59,444 nt of DNA. Source: Phaeoceros laevis (taxonomy: Eukaryota > Anthocerotophyta > Anthocerotopsida > Notothyladales). The notes below the pieces were generated by a model, which ran no database searches, was not told where the DNA came from, and worked only from the letters and a program-made list of their open reading frames with translations. Shown one piece after another: positions 43,879-54,299 of this stretch. The DNA is taken from NCBI GenBank assembly GCA_049999765.1, contig JBNGIQ010008575.1:1-59444 (forward strand). Reading direction: 5' to 3'. The first letter of the stretch is position 1; every line of letters starts with the position of its first letter. A program made the position numbers and the translations under genes.

Positions 43879-45953
43879 ATGGAGGCCACTGTGAATTCAA
43901 GCAATCTGGTTGTGCAGGCTCGGTCCACGAAGGTGTGTAAGCTTCGAGATACTCGGCACTTGACATGCATCATTGTGGTGAGTAGCTGGCTCCGTGCCTG
44001 AGTGCGCTTTTTCCCGGCAGAGCCAGTGGGCTCCGTATGTAGTGTGCTGGCTACTGGGCAACGGCACCGTTTTCTCGTGGAACAGCATGCTGACAGTGCA
44101 AGACTATTTTGCAGTCGTCTTCCCGGTAAGCATTCAACCCCGAGTTGGGGAACAAGGTACTCTTCTCGGTGGAACGTTTTTTGGCAGCTCTAACTCAGCT
44201 TATGCTTGTCTTTTGTTTGATACCAGGAGTACCATCCCGTGCGGGTCTTTACACTCGTATATCAGCCATTTGCACTGGGAACTATAGCAATATTCACCTA
44301 CTACGAGGCGAAAGTGAACACTCGGCTGCGCATCTTGTCAGGCTACTCCATGTTCTTCCTCTTTGTTCTGCTGATACCAGTGGTGAGTTGAAGATACGCT
44401 GGTTGCTTTTTCCACGGAGCAACCTCACTGTGCACTTTGGTGTAAAGTTTTCACGTAGTTATGTACCTTGGCCTAGTCTGATGTCGGGGCTCAGGTGGAC
44501 CTTGCCACCACAGGACGAGGTGGAATCGGTCCATACATTGGAACCTGTGCTCTGATAGCTGGATTTGGTGTAGCTGACGCACATGTGCAAGGAGGGATGT
44601 ACGGCGATCTTTCTTATATGAGACCTGAGTTTATCCAAGTACGAGTGAAATCCAGTCCATCTTGTCGTCACTGCTGTAGGCACCTGGACCTTTTTGTTGC
44701 TGGTAGACTGATTCCCCAACTCAATGCTTGAGGGTGAAGTGAATTAAATTCCGTACATATGGTTGCATGTACACTAGTCCTATGCTGCAGGTTTGGCTGC
44801 ATCAGGCACAGCAACTTCAGCGTTACGGATGATGACGAAAGCTGCCTTTGGGAATAGTCGAGATGGACTAAGGAAGGGTGCTAGTGAGGGTCGACACTCT
44901 GCCAAGACTTTCAACTCATTAGTGCATGTGTTGCTCTTTTGAGATGACTTGCTCTGACCCTATGTTGGCTTTGTCCAGTCATGTTTTTCTTTATATCGGC
45001 TCTTTTCGAATTCATCTGCATTATTCTATATGCCTTAATTTCCCCCAACTTGAGGCTATCAAATATTACCGATTAAAGGCTGCTGCCGAAGGCTCCATGA
45101 CAGTGAACGCTGACCTGGCAGCTGGGGGTTTGTCTGCGGTAGGCTCTGCCAAAGTATGTCTTGTAGTGAAGTACAGAAACTCTTTGTTTTTTGGCCACTC
45201 TTTGCTTGTAGAGTTGCTTTTCGACCAGAACTTCTTGTGCAGGACACAGAAGCAAAATCCACTTCGCAGTTGAGTAACTTGGAATTGATCAGGCGAAATA
45301 TCGAATATGTTGTTGCCATTGTCCTTATGGATGGCCTGTCCCTGTCCATCTTCCCAGGGTTTTTAGCTGAGGACACTGTGAAACATCAACTGGGCTCTTG
45401 GTAAGTCACGTGAGTTGTGTATGAAGATGCATACCCACAATTTTATCAGTTTCTTTGTTATAGTGATTGCTAATAATTGGGAGATGGCTTACCAGGTATG
45501 CAATCACATGGATTGCTGTGTTCAACGTGGGAGACCTTTTGGGGCACTATGTCCCGCTTATTGATTGTCTAATGTTGACGTCGAGGAGAATGCTCACGAC
45601 TCTGTCGCTTAGTCGTTTTGTGCTTATTCCAGCATTCCTCTTCACAGCTAAATACGGTGATCAGCCCTGGATGTTGATGCTGACGGTGCTTCTAGGCCTA
45701 TCGAATGGTTATCTGACTATTTGTGTGTTTGTTAACGCTCCCAAAGGTTATAGGGTATGTCCAACCCACTGTTATTTGTTAGATGAATGTCGTCGGTCAG
45801 AATGGTCACTTGTTCTAACATCTCGTTGGTTGTACACACATGGAGGTGCCAGAGCAAAACGCCTTCGGGAATATTCTAGTTCTCTTCCTTGTTGTAGGGC
45901 TGTTCCTAGGTGTTACTCTGGATTGGTTATGGCTCAGTGGCAAGGAGAGGTGA
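43879..45953 (+). CDS. Equilibrative nucleoside transporter (ENT family), ten exons, two frame breaks
   Basis: Exons rebuilt with GT/AG ends: 43879-43932, 44021-44125, 44227-44382, 44495-44638, about 44680-44702, 44791-44883, 44979-45153, 45243-45400, 45496-45754, 45846-45953. Landmarks: VVCWLLGNGTVFSWNSMLTV, RVFTLVYQPFALGTIAIFTY, VDLATTGRGGIGPYIGTCAL, GLAASGTATSALRMMTKAAF, KYYRLKAAAEGSMTVNADLA, LSIFPGFLAEDTVKHQLGSW, SRFVLIPAFLFTAKYGDQPW and the end DWLWLSGKER. This is the plant ENT pattern of eleven membrane helices; the protein (about 420 residues) would move nucleosides across a membrane. Exon 5 is one base out of phase and exon 7 lacks one base in a T/C run near 45041 (ALI then FPQL). It starts 190 bp after the PPR gene. 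Confidence 0.88.
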
Positions 45954-46650
45954 GGTATCGTGCCTACTTCAAACTGCCGAACGTAGAGTACGACCCCCTT
46001 ATAGTTACAAGGGGGTAATTGGATATACCAGCGTAACTATGTCAAAATAATCTGGTTTTTTTAGCTCTTTTTAGGGGAGTTCATGCATGTCATGAGATCT
46101 AGCTTGAAGCACTTTTCATTTGTCACTATCAGCATGCTCACTATCATTGGGTGATTGGGTTGTGAAACAAGAGTATGTCGGGATGACTTCAACTTCAACC
46201 TTGGAATGAGGTCCCAACTAGGAACTCTGGGCACCAGCTCTCAACCAAGCCGAGGGATCTTGGAAACCGTGCCAACGAGGCTAACCAACCGGAGGGACTA
46301 GGAACCTTGGGCACAAGATCCCAGAATAATAGAAAGCAACAAGTAATGGATCGCATATGCACACAAACATCCGGCACAGGAACTTAGTTGTAAGAATCGC
46401 CGCTTCATTGGAATGAATCGGCGGATTCCTAAGTAAATGACGTCTTGTAAGTAACTTAACCATATATGATGAAAAAAATAATTAAAAAAATACAGCTATA
46501 TTGGGCCTCCGCACCTCGTCCCAACCCAACCTACTTTAGTGTAACCCAACTAGTGGTCTTTACAGATTATTATAGGGTAGTATGGCAACGCCGGGTGCCA
46601 CCGGGTGTAGTCGTCCTCCCTGTAGTGTAGTTGTCCTCCTTCCAATAGTC
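45954..46650. other. No gene seen
   Basis: Contains the 3' end region of the ENT gene. A CTAGGAACTCTGGGCACAAG-like pair occurs at about 46217 and 46298. No coding signal was found. Confidence 0.4.
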
Positions 46651-46806
46651 GGTCCTCCCTATAAGGCACGGTCCTCCCTATAAGGCATGGTCCTCCCTAT
46701 AAGGCACGGTCCTCCCTATAAGGCACACGCCATTATTAGTTGTCCTCCTTCTAGTAGTTGGTCCTCCCTATAAGCACGCATAATGGCGTGCCTTATAGGG
46801 AGGACT
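46651..46806. repeat. 19-bp tandem repeat with inverted partner
   Basis: Four units of GGTCCTCCCTATAAGGCAC lie head to tail at 46651-46726. The last unit plus following bases (46709-46736) pair with 46779-46806 over 26-28 bp with a two-base gap, making a hairpin with about 42 bp of loop. It looks like a small foldback element. Confidence 0.75.
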
Positions 46807-46958
46807 GACTGCTCGAAGGGCGCACTTGTAGGGAGAGATACTGGATTCGAACCTAGGTCTATTACTACCTAGTTTTTGACCTATATCATCTTTCCCCAAG
46901 GGGCCCGTACCCTTCCTTAATGAAGTTTAATTATATCCAATCTGGCTTACGGGCTACA

Positions 46959-47064
46959 TTGGGTAGCAGGGCAGGTTCGGTCGCTACCGTCCTGAATCGC
47001 CTCCCGCCGGTGACCACGGGAGGCTCTCCAGGACGGTAGTGTCCTCCCCCGGCCCGCTACCCAA
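46959..47064. repeat. Nested hairpin, about 106 bp
   Basis: Three nested perfect arms: TTGGGTAGC (46959-46967) with 47056-47064, CTACCGTCCTG (46984-46994) with 47029-47039, and GCCTCCCG (46999-47006) with 47017-47024. The structure resembles a MITE or foldback element. No gene lies in it. Confidence 0.75.
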
Positions 47065-47149
47065 TCCATCGTGATGTTGCCGCACTGCTGCTGCAATAGT
47101 GATGCCAGCCAATAAACATGTCAACGGACTTTGAACTGAAAGAGGATGT

Positions 47150-48680
47150 CCTAGGACGATACGATCAAACTCCTCAGGATCGGTATCCCGTACCCTGCCT
47201 GAAGAAATGTTTGATAGCATTGGAACTTGGAAAGTATTTCTATCCTAGATCTTAGGCAAGGTTTTACCAAATCATGGTCGCAGAAGAGGACTATAAAAAG
47301 ACGGCATTCAAGCCGCCCACTTTTACTGAGATGTCTTGCACAAACTGCTTCCACATTCTCAGTGGTTCCACACACAAGACACAGATCGTCTAAGAAGGTA
47401 TGGGACCTCACTACATAGTTAAGGTAGATCCAATCCCCTTAGTTTAGGGAATGCCGATCTTTATAAGCGAGTTTTTTTTTTAGCTTTCTTTCGGGCTTTT
47501 TTTCATTCATGGTAGCAGCTAGCTATGGGAATGGGTCATCATGCCCTTTAGGCTTTGCAACACACCAGTTACTTTCTAGCAAGTTATGGACAGAGTACTT
47601 GCAGGAGCCAACTACTTGTGTTATATAGATGGACGGGCTAGTCCACAACCCGTACTTTGCCATGCGTCTAACACATTTGGAGGATTTATTCTTGCAGTTA
47701 CAATTGTGTTGTATATAGATGACGGGCTAGTCCATAGCCCGGACTTTGCCATACGTCTAACACACTTTGAGGATTTATTCTTGCAGTTACGAAAGGCTAA
47801 CCTGAAGTGTCACCCGTTAAGTGTGAGTTTGCCATGAACACCGTGGTGTACTTGGACCATACGGTGGTACTTGACGATTTCACTCCACATCTGGCCAAAG
47901 TACAAGCCAACATGGACATGGTGGTTCTCACAGATCTCTCTCGGCTGCGGGCATTTTTAGGCTTGGTGAATTAGTACCAAACTAATGTTCAAGACTTTAG
48001 TAAAATGGCATAGCCTCTCTATGACTTACTGAAGAGGGATGTGACTTTGACATGGACAGCACCATGCTAGGCTGCATTTGAGAGGCTCAAAGCAAGCTTG
48101 ATGGAGATGTATGTGATATGCAGGCCTGATTTCAACAAACCATTTGTGTTACATACAGACTGAAGAGGTTTAGGAATTGGAGATGTGTTAGCATAGGTAG
48201 ATGATGGCGGCATAAAGCAAGTCATTGCCTATGCTTCACGGAGCAACAACATGGCTAAGTCTAAGTACTCTTCTTATGAGGGTGTGTGTGTGTGTGACTA
48301 TTTGAGGAGGTTGACACGGTCCCATAGAGGGTCCCCCCCTTGCCCATATGCGGGCACCCGTTGGCTATCGGGTACAGGAAAGTCTAAAACGGGAGAGCAT
48401 GCCGCCGATCACCCATGGTGAATGCTTAGCAGTTGTATGGGCCGTGATCCATTTCAAGCCGTATCTACATGAGATCATTTCACCATTATCACTGATCACC
48501 AGCCATTACATTGTTTGATGCACAACGACAAGCTTAGCAACAAGATAGCAAGATGGGCACTGCTGCTACAGGCATATGACATAAAGATCTTGCTCAGGCG
48601 GGGTGTTACGCATCAAAACGCCGATGCTTTGTCACACAGCCCTGCCAATTCCAATCGTTACTTTTCAGTAGCTCGATAAG
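47150..48680 (+). pseudogene. Gypsy reverse transcriptase / RNase H relic
   Basis: Pieces in all frames read YPVP..., PEEMFDSIG, ILDLRQGF (about 47240), FRLCNTPVTF, QVMDRVLAGANYLCYID (about 47570-47630), LRAFLGLVN, PLYDLLKRDVTLTW, RPDFNKPFVLHTD, and VIAYASRSNNMAKSKYSSYEG. The motifs resemble those of the methyltransferase element, so the families may be related. About 87 bp around the YIDD codons are tandemly duplicated (47619-47705 and 47706-47791). A 136-bp repeat interrupts RNase H at 48285. No methyltransferase sequence is seen upstream. Confidence 0.75.
48285..48420 (+). mobile_element. Short interspersed repeat, copy F, with target duplication
   Basis: GGTG at 48281-48284 and 48417-48420 flank it. 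Removing 48285-48420 restores TATGAGGGTGAATGCTTAGC, the SYEGECLA part of RNase H. Order: GT run, TTTGAGGAGGTTGACACGGT, CCCATAGAGGGTCCCCCCC, GCGGGCACCCGTTGG, CGGGTACAGG, GCCGCCGATCACCCATGGTG. It has no tRNA-like promoter and no long terminal inverted repeats. Confidence 0.8.
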
Positions 48681-48746
48681 ATTTTGATGCCATACAGGAT
48701 AATGCCGCAAACTGGACTGTACCAACGTTTGTTTCTCTCTTGGTGA

Positions 48747-48995
48747 ACACATGCAAGCAAGCACCAAGTTCAAAAAGAGTCAGCTCATTCACCAATTCCT
48801 GAATTGCAACAAGCAAATGCAAATCCCAAGCTGTGAAGACAGCCCAAGAGCTTTCTTGCAAAATTGTAGAATTCAGAAATGTCAAGTGCAAGGCAGCAGC
48901 ACTAAGGAGCTGCTCCTGCTAGAGAATTGCAAAACTGCAGACTGTGGCTGCTGGCCAGCCCTAAGGCGGCCGTGCTAAGGCAGCAGAGATCTTCC
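48747..48995 (+). repeat. Direct repeat, copy 1 (about 245 bp)
   Basis: Starts ACATGCAAGCAAGCACCAAG and ends AGAGATCTTCC. Nearly identical to 50244-50490 in the same orientation, about 1.5 kb away. It contains a 75-codon frame, but shows no known domain. Confidence 0.85.
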
Positions 48996-50221
48996 AGCAC
49001 GTACTCTCTGCTGAAGGCCTGCACAAGCAGCATGAAGGCTGGGCATATGATATTGGATTGACTTTGATCAGGATAGGCTTTGATAAAGATACACGTTGAT
49101 ACAGATAGATGTTTGATAAAGATAGACGTTTGATAAAGATTTATGACAAAGGCTTTGGTTGTTAGTAGGAATACATCACGAGAGCAAGCAATATGGCATA
49201 CTTGGTGAATTGAATAGATTGAAAGCTGAGGTCATAATAAATCATATTGAAGACTGAATGAAATACTGGTGATAAGGATAACTGGAACATACTAACCAAA
49301 ACAGTAGTATTTGCAAAACTGAGACGGATTGTACGGAGCTCAGGACAATTCCTGGATTGAGCACAGTCTCTTTACAGACACACAACAATCGTGAATTAAG
49401 AAAATAGAAACAAAAGAAAACTACTGACTATAGCATTGTCGTGCTACATGGCGTCCTTGCTATAACCAGTCGTGCTAAGACACAGCCAAGCTTATATCCT
49501 AAAATGTAATGTCTACATTCATAGGTAAGTAGATTGATAAATTTTTCTATGTAAAAAAAAGCAAGCATGGCCTGCTGCCCAGGTACAGACAATCAGCAGT
49601 GACACAGCCTTAGCCTCATGACTAGCTGTGCAGCTGCAGTAGCAGCAGGCCTGATCAAGCAAAAACCACAAACAAGAGTGCTGGCTGTGCATCAGCATCA
49701 GCAACAACACACCTGAACATCACACTTGAGGCAAAACAGAAAATGCTGGCTGTCATGCTGTGGTTGGGTTAGGCATCGGCATGGTACCAGCGTAGTAAGA
49801 AGCATAGCTAGAGGACATATTAGATAGCACATTTGGGATGCTATGTAGTTAACGGCTAGGTGTGTGTGATTATGCCGACCGCGCAATGCGGCATGACGTT
49901 AGGCGCGGAACCCAGGGTTATTAATAACCAGGGCCGGCAGTAGGGTTAGCATCGTCGCTTCACCTGGCACCAAGGCAAGCAGCTCGAGCGCGAGGAAGAC
50001 ACGACACCGCCAGGCAGCAAGCAGCGGGCGAGTCCAGCAACGGCTCTCGAGCCACCTACACATAGGCAAGTAGGCCGCGTGTGTAGGTGGATTTTTCTAT
50101 GTTGTGTTTTGATTCTCACTGTAAGCTGAGAGCTTGCCGTAGTGACATTTGTACGCACCTGAAGATTATCCCCGCACCAGCAATGCTGGGTGCGTGCATA
50201 GGCGACGCATAGGCCAGTTTC
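48996..50221. other. No gene seen; spacer between the direct repeats
   Basis: AT-rich with repeats of TTTGATAAAGATAGACG-like units (49060-49140) and GC-rich toward 49870-50050. No coding domain was recognised. The direct repeats and spacer might be a solo-like LTR arrangement, but no primer site or polypurine tract was found. Confidence 0.4.
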
Positions 50222-50231
50222 NNNNNNNNNN
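50222..50231. other. Assembly gap, 10 N
   Basis: Ten Ns, located 12 bp before the second direct-repeat copy, so the join may be a repeat-driven misassembly. Confidence 1.
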
Positions 50232-50243
50232 TTCACCGCGGGA

Positions 50244-50490
50244 CACATGCAAGCAAGCACCAAGTTCAAAAAGAGTCAGCTCATTCACCAATTCCTAAAT
50301 TGCAACAAGCAAATGCAAATCCCAAGCTGTGAAGACAACCCAAGAGCTTTCTTGCAAAATTGTAGAATTCAGAAATGTCAAGTGCAAGGCAGCAACGCTA
50401 AGCAGCTGCTCCTGCTAAAGAATTGCAAAACTGCAGACCGTGGCTGCTGGCCAGCCCTAAGGCAGCCGCGCTAGGGCACCAGAGATCTTC
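50244..50490 (+). repeat. Direct repeat, copy 2 (about 245 bp)
   Basis: Matches 48747-48995 with about a dozen single-base differences by eye. It starts immediately after the 10-N gap. Confidence 0.85.
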
Positions 50491-50641
50491 CTTGCCGTTG
50501 CAATCTTGGCGCCATGATCGCGTCCCTTGAGCTTCCCACGAATCACCATGAATGTATCGCATGCACAGCCTCCACTTGCAGCCTTCTTGCGTAGCCTCCC
50601 TTGGCGCGTAACTGAAGCTGGCCTGCTACCCGAGCATGCCG

Positions 50642-51227
50642 TTAACTAGTTCTGTGTGTAGGACAATCCTCACAGACCCGCAGATTCTTCACCACTCGGA
50701 TGGTTGTCCCCTCGGTTGTTTTAGTCAGGGCAATGGCAAGCCTCTCACTATGTCCACACAAAGCATCCTCCTTGTCCTCATCAGGAATGTCTCGCAGCAT
50801 TGACTCAAGGTGGGGCACGCATCCAACTTTCCTCATTTCCACCAAAAGGTGTCATAGCTTTGCGGATATGCTTTGGCTTTCGGGATGCCATTTATCCCCA
50901 GCTACAAACACATGCATGATTATGCTGGTATCTGTCCACCAACTGCGTCCTGGCTGATGTATCTGAGCACTGGCACAATGTCTCTCTGTTTTCAAGAGCT
51001 AGCTTCTCAGCTAGCTGGCTTTCCAAAGCTAGCTTCTCAGCATACCCACAAAGCACATCTTCCTTTTCCTTATGACTCAGTGGCTTCAACACCAACTTTG
51101 CGTAGGGTATGTGGCCTCCTTCCTGCTTCACACGTGCATTCATGCTCTCTACCCTAAGCGCAATATCGCTTCTCGTTTCTCCCACCAGAAATCTGTGTAC
51201 CTCCTTATTCACCTCAATGCTCGCCAT
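50642..51227 (-). pseudogene. DYW deaminase domain fragments, two partial copies, minus strand
   Basis: Downstream part (50642-50845): GCVPHLESMLRDIPDEDKED, HSERLAIALTKTTEGTTIRV and [17 protein letters not shown] keep the HxE and CxxC residues of the DYW deaminase but end early. Upstream part (50892-51227): NKEVHRFLVGETRSDIALRV and HKEKEDVLCGYAEKLALESQ is a second, more diverged DYW copy with YAE for HSE. The two lie head to tail, so this is a partial duplication of the domain. Confidence 0.8.
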
Positions 51228-51290
51228 TATAGGTTTCTTGTTAGCTCCTACTGGCCTTCTCTGTGTTTCAATCTTGTTACATCAGTCCAC

Positions 51291-52450
51291 CTACCTGCAT
51301 CCAGCAATCAGGGCTGTCCACGTCACCACATTCTTTGTGTCCATGCTGTCAAAAACTTGACGTGCATCTTCCGGCTCACCACATTTTGCATACATGTCCA
51401 CTAGGCAGGTGTCGACAACTACATCCAGCAGACCTTTTTTGACAATCTTTGAGTGCAGCTCCATGTCCTTCTGTATGGCACCTGTGCTTGCACATGCCTT
51501 CCAGCGCACCACATTTTGCATAAGTGCCCACCACTACACCATCCAGTAGACCTCTTTCAACAATCGTTGCATGCAGGTGGTTCCTGCCCTTCTGCAGGGC
51601 ACCAGATCTTGCACACGCCATCAGAAGGCAAGCAAAAGTAACAGGGTTAGCCAGAATCAGGCCCGCCTCCTCCATTTCTCCATACACAATAAGCGCCTCT
51701 TGGCCAAGGCCTTGCTGTGCATACCCAGCAATCAGGGCCTGTCCAAAACTTGGCGTGCACCTTCCAGCTCACAACATATTGCATACATGTCCACCAAGCT
51801 GGTGCCCACCACAATGAATTCAAGTGCTGCAGGATACAGTTCTTGAAATCATGTCCCATACTTCTCCCGTAGAGCAGCCAGCAGGCCTCCGGTAGCTGAG
51901 TAGCCCTCCAACTGTTCAGGCTTCATCAGGGGTAGAGCACAGGCGTTAAGCTCTTGGAGAGAAAGCAACAGCTGTAGGGTTCAGACCTTCAAGTAGTCCT
52001 CTGTCCACGCTCTCTGAATGCAGTTGCTGCCCTGCATTTGACATTCTGTGAGTGAAGCTGCCTGCCCTTTGCATAGCACTAGTGGTTGCACATGCCTTCA
52101 CAAGACAAGGAAAAGCCGCCTCCTCCATTTATGCATACACAACAAGCGCCTCTTGGCCGCGTCCTTGCTGTGCATAACCAGCGATTAGCGCTGTCCATGC
52201 CACCACATCCTTTGTCATGATGCTATAAAAACCTGGCGTGCATCTTTGAGCTCACCACATTGTGCATACATGTCTACCAGGCAATTGCCAGCAACCACGT
52301 TAGTAGGACTGCCACTGTATGGAGCCACTGCTTGGCCTGCAGCTGGTACCGCCCAAAGGATGCACCCTCCAAAGCATGCAATTTGGAAAGCCTGCAACGT
52401 CCAAAGCCGTGCAGTCTGTATAGACCTGGAGCTTCTCAGCAATCCAAAGT
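51291..52450 (-). pseudogene. PPR (PLS-class) pseudogene, minus strand
   Basis: Fragments read MYAKCGEPEDARQVFDSMDT, KNVVTWTALIAG, MEEAGLILANPVTFACLLMA and RNHLHATIVERGLLDGVVVG, plus AGNCLVDMYAQCGELKDARQ near 52330. Frames change repeatedly and several stops occur. It is the upstream PPR tract of the DYW fragments at 50.6-51.2 kb. Confidence 0.8.
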
Positions 52451-52474
52451 AATGATGCAGCCCAACCTTGCGAC

Positions 52475-52960
52475 CTAATGCAGCTCAAATTTCTGGCAAC
52501 AGCAGCAAGCAAGTGTGGTAATAAAAACATGCAAACAAGGACTGAGAAAAAAAAATGGTGGATTCTCTCTGCTCAAACCCGGATCTGATTGGGTCGTAGT
52601 CTCTCCCTCGCGGCACCTGTCCCACCATAGCCGCCCTCCAAGGCCCTTCCCACGCCTCTCTACATCTCTTAAGAGCACAGACGCAGCAAAGAGGCAAGAG
52701 GAAGGGATAAGATGAAGGGGTTGCGAGGGGGGCATTCTCCCTGGTTCCACCGCCGACATAGCCAAAGCCACCATAGCTGCCACCGCCATAGCCAAAGCCA
52801 TAGCCAAAGCCGCCATAGCCACCAAATCGCCAGGCCGTGACCGCCAGGCCACCATCGCATAGCCAAAGCCACCATAGCTGCCAGCCGCCACATCGCCAGG
52901 CCATCACCGCCAGGCCACCACCGCCATAGTCAAAGCCGCCATAGCCGCCAGCCGCCACAT
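52475..52960 (-). repeat. Low-complexity GCCATAGCC-type repeat region
   Basis: Plus-strand copies of CCGCCATAGCCAAAGCC and CATCGCCAGGCC give, on the minus strand, a Gly/Tyr/Phe-rich frame (YGGFGYGFGYGGGSYGGFGY). It resembles the GC-rich stretch near 80-140. It may be the N-terminal repeat of a copia-type Gag or a simple repeat, not a supported gene. Confidence 0.5.
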
Positions 52961-53009
52961 CGCCAGGCCGTCATTGCCAGAATCGAAGAGGTAGCGCACT
53001 GAGAGGCTT

Positions 53010-53127
53010 GGTGGTAATGTTAATGTGATGGTTATGATAGAACATTTTAGGAAATGGGTAGAGCTAGCTGCACTTCCAGACAAGTCTATAGCTGCTACTA
53101 GTCTGAAGATTTACAGGAGGATCAGGT
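53010..53127 (+). pseudogene. Gypsy integrase fragment
   Basis: A short frame reads GGNVNVMVMIEHFRKWVELA, then ALPDKSIAATSLKIYRRI, matching the part of the integrase core after the first Asp (IEHFSKWVEL). Only about 40 residues remain. Confidence 0.65.
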
Positions 53128-53504
53128 GAGAGCAAGTGTAGAATGTGGGAAGAATTAGAGTGTGACGGTGTGTGTGCCAAGAAGGCACGTGAGTGGCCTT
53201 GTGCCGGTTCGTGAGTGGACACGACTGTTGTTTAAAGTCACGCCTTATACGAAACGTGCTAACGTTTCGTATCCTATTTAATATTAATTACTAGCCTAAT
53301 TATCTGGCTATTAAAGGCTAATTATGAATCGATATTACTTAATTAATTACCTTTTCCGTACTCCCACTTAGACAGATAATGACATGCCGGGTACTTAGCC
53401 GCTAGGGTTAGGGGTAGGTACTTCGACACTTCGACACCTTTTCTCATTCGTTCTTCACGTCACAACCTTCCACGCCGATTTCGCGGCTGCCAAGTCTCTG
53501 CCCC

Positions 53505-53896
53505 ATGGCCGACATGCCAGGTTTCCAATGCATTGTGTTGTTGCTGGCCGCCGTCCTTGGTATCATCTTATGCGTCGTGTTCCGCTGCCGCAGGCCATGT
53601 CCTCTCTGCAGAGAATTTGCTAAGCTGTATAGCACCGAGGAGTTAGAAGCAGCTCACGCTCGATGGAGGCTGTTGCAGGTTTCCCGTCCCTTATCCCAGA
53701 TGCGCCTTATCGTATGCTTCCATATTGCATGGAAAGGCTGATGTACGCAGGTACCGAGTTCATTGAGCAAGGCCGACTCATTCTTCGATATGGTGAGCAC
53801 AACCTTGGTGAATTTCTGCTTGCGCAGGTCCCCTTTGTTGCTGCATGCTGCTTTCTGACTAGAGCTCCCACTGAAACTTACCTGGTTGCTGTGTAG
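53505..53896 (+). CDS. Hypothetical small membrane protein (possibly two exons)
   Basis: ATG 53505 starts MADMPGFQ, a membrane segment CIVLLLAAVLGIILCVVF, then RCRRPCPLCREFAKLYSTEE and LEAAHARWRLLQ. A possible intron could use GTTTCCC...CCCAG (53676-53698). The overlapping frame 53663-53896 gives MLPYCMERLMYAGTEFIEQG and YGEHNLGEFLLAQV. I do not recognise the family; the short CPLC pair may be structural. Coding status is uncertain. Confidence 0.35.
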
Positions 53897-54299
53897 AGCC
53901 CTAGTACAGGTGCAGCACTGTCATGCCAACTCGCCGCTTTGAGGGAGTGAAGACTTGAAGGATAGTTTGTGTCTCCTTCATCTGCTTAGTGGTTACATAC
54001 CTGCTATGGGCACTCTGCTAAGCCTAATCCCTTGCAGAATTTCTCGTGCTTGTCTCTTGCAAGTGCCTTAGTTAGTAGGTTTGATATGTTGTCTCCAGTT
54101 GGTACATACTGGAGGTTAGCTTGGCCATTTGATATCACTTGCCTTATGAAGTGATGCTTGATTTATATATGTTTAGTGCGGGAATGCATTATGGGGACTA
54201 GGGCAATGGGGAAGAGAGAGAGGCGAAAAAAAGAGAGAGAAGCCGCGCGCGAATTGCGGAGCCCAAGCCCAATCAGTACAAAGGTCCGAGGTAGAAGAT

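Noticed and set aside
46800-46880. tRNA-like B-box (GGTTCGAATCC on the minus strand near 46850)
   Set aside because: No matching A-box or T-arm pairing; a chance match or a very decayed SINE.
52485-52958. A glycine-rich protein gene on the minus strand
   Set aside because: The frame follows from a GCCATAGCC-type simple repeat, all three frames are open there, and no signal peptide or other gene feature supports it.
53280-53300. Small palindrome ACGAAACG / CGTTTCGT at about 53258-53279
   Set aside because: Only 8-bp arms in AT-rich DNA; within chance expectation for a window of this size.
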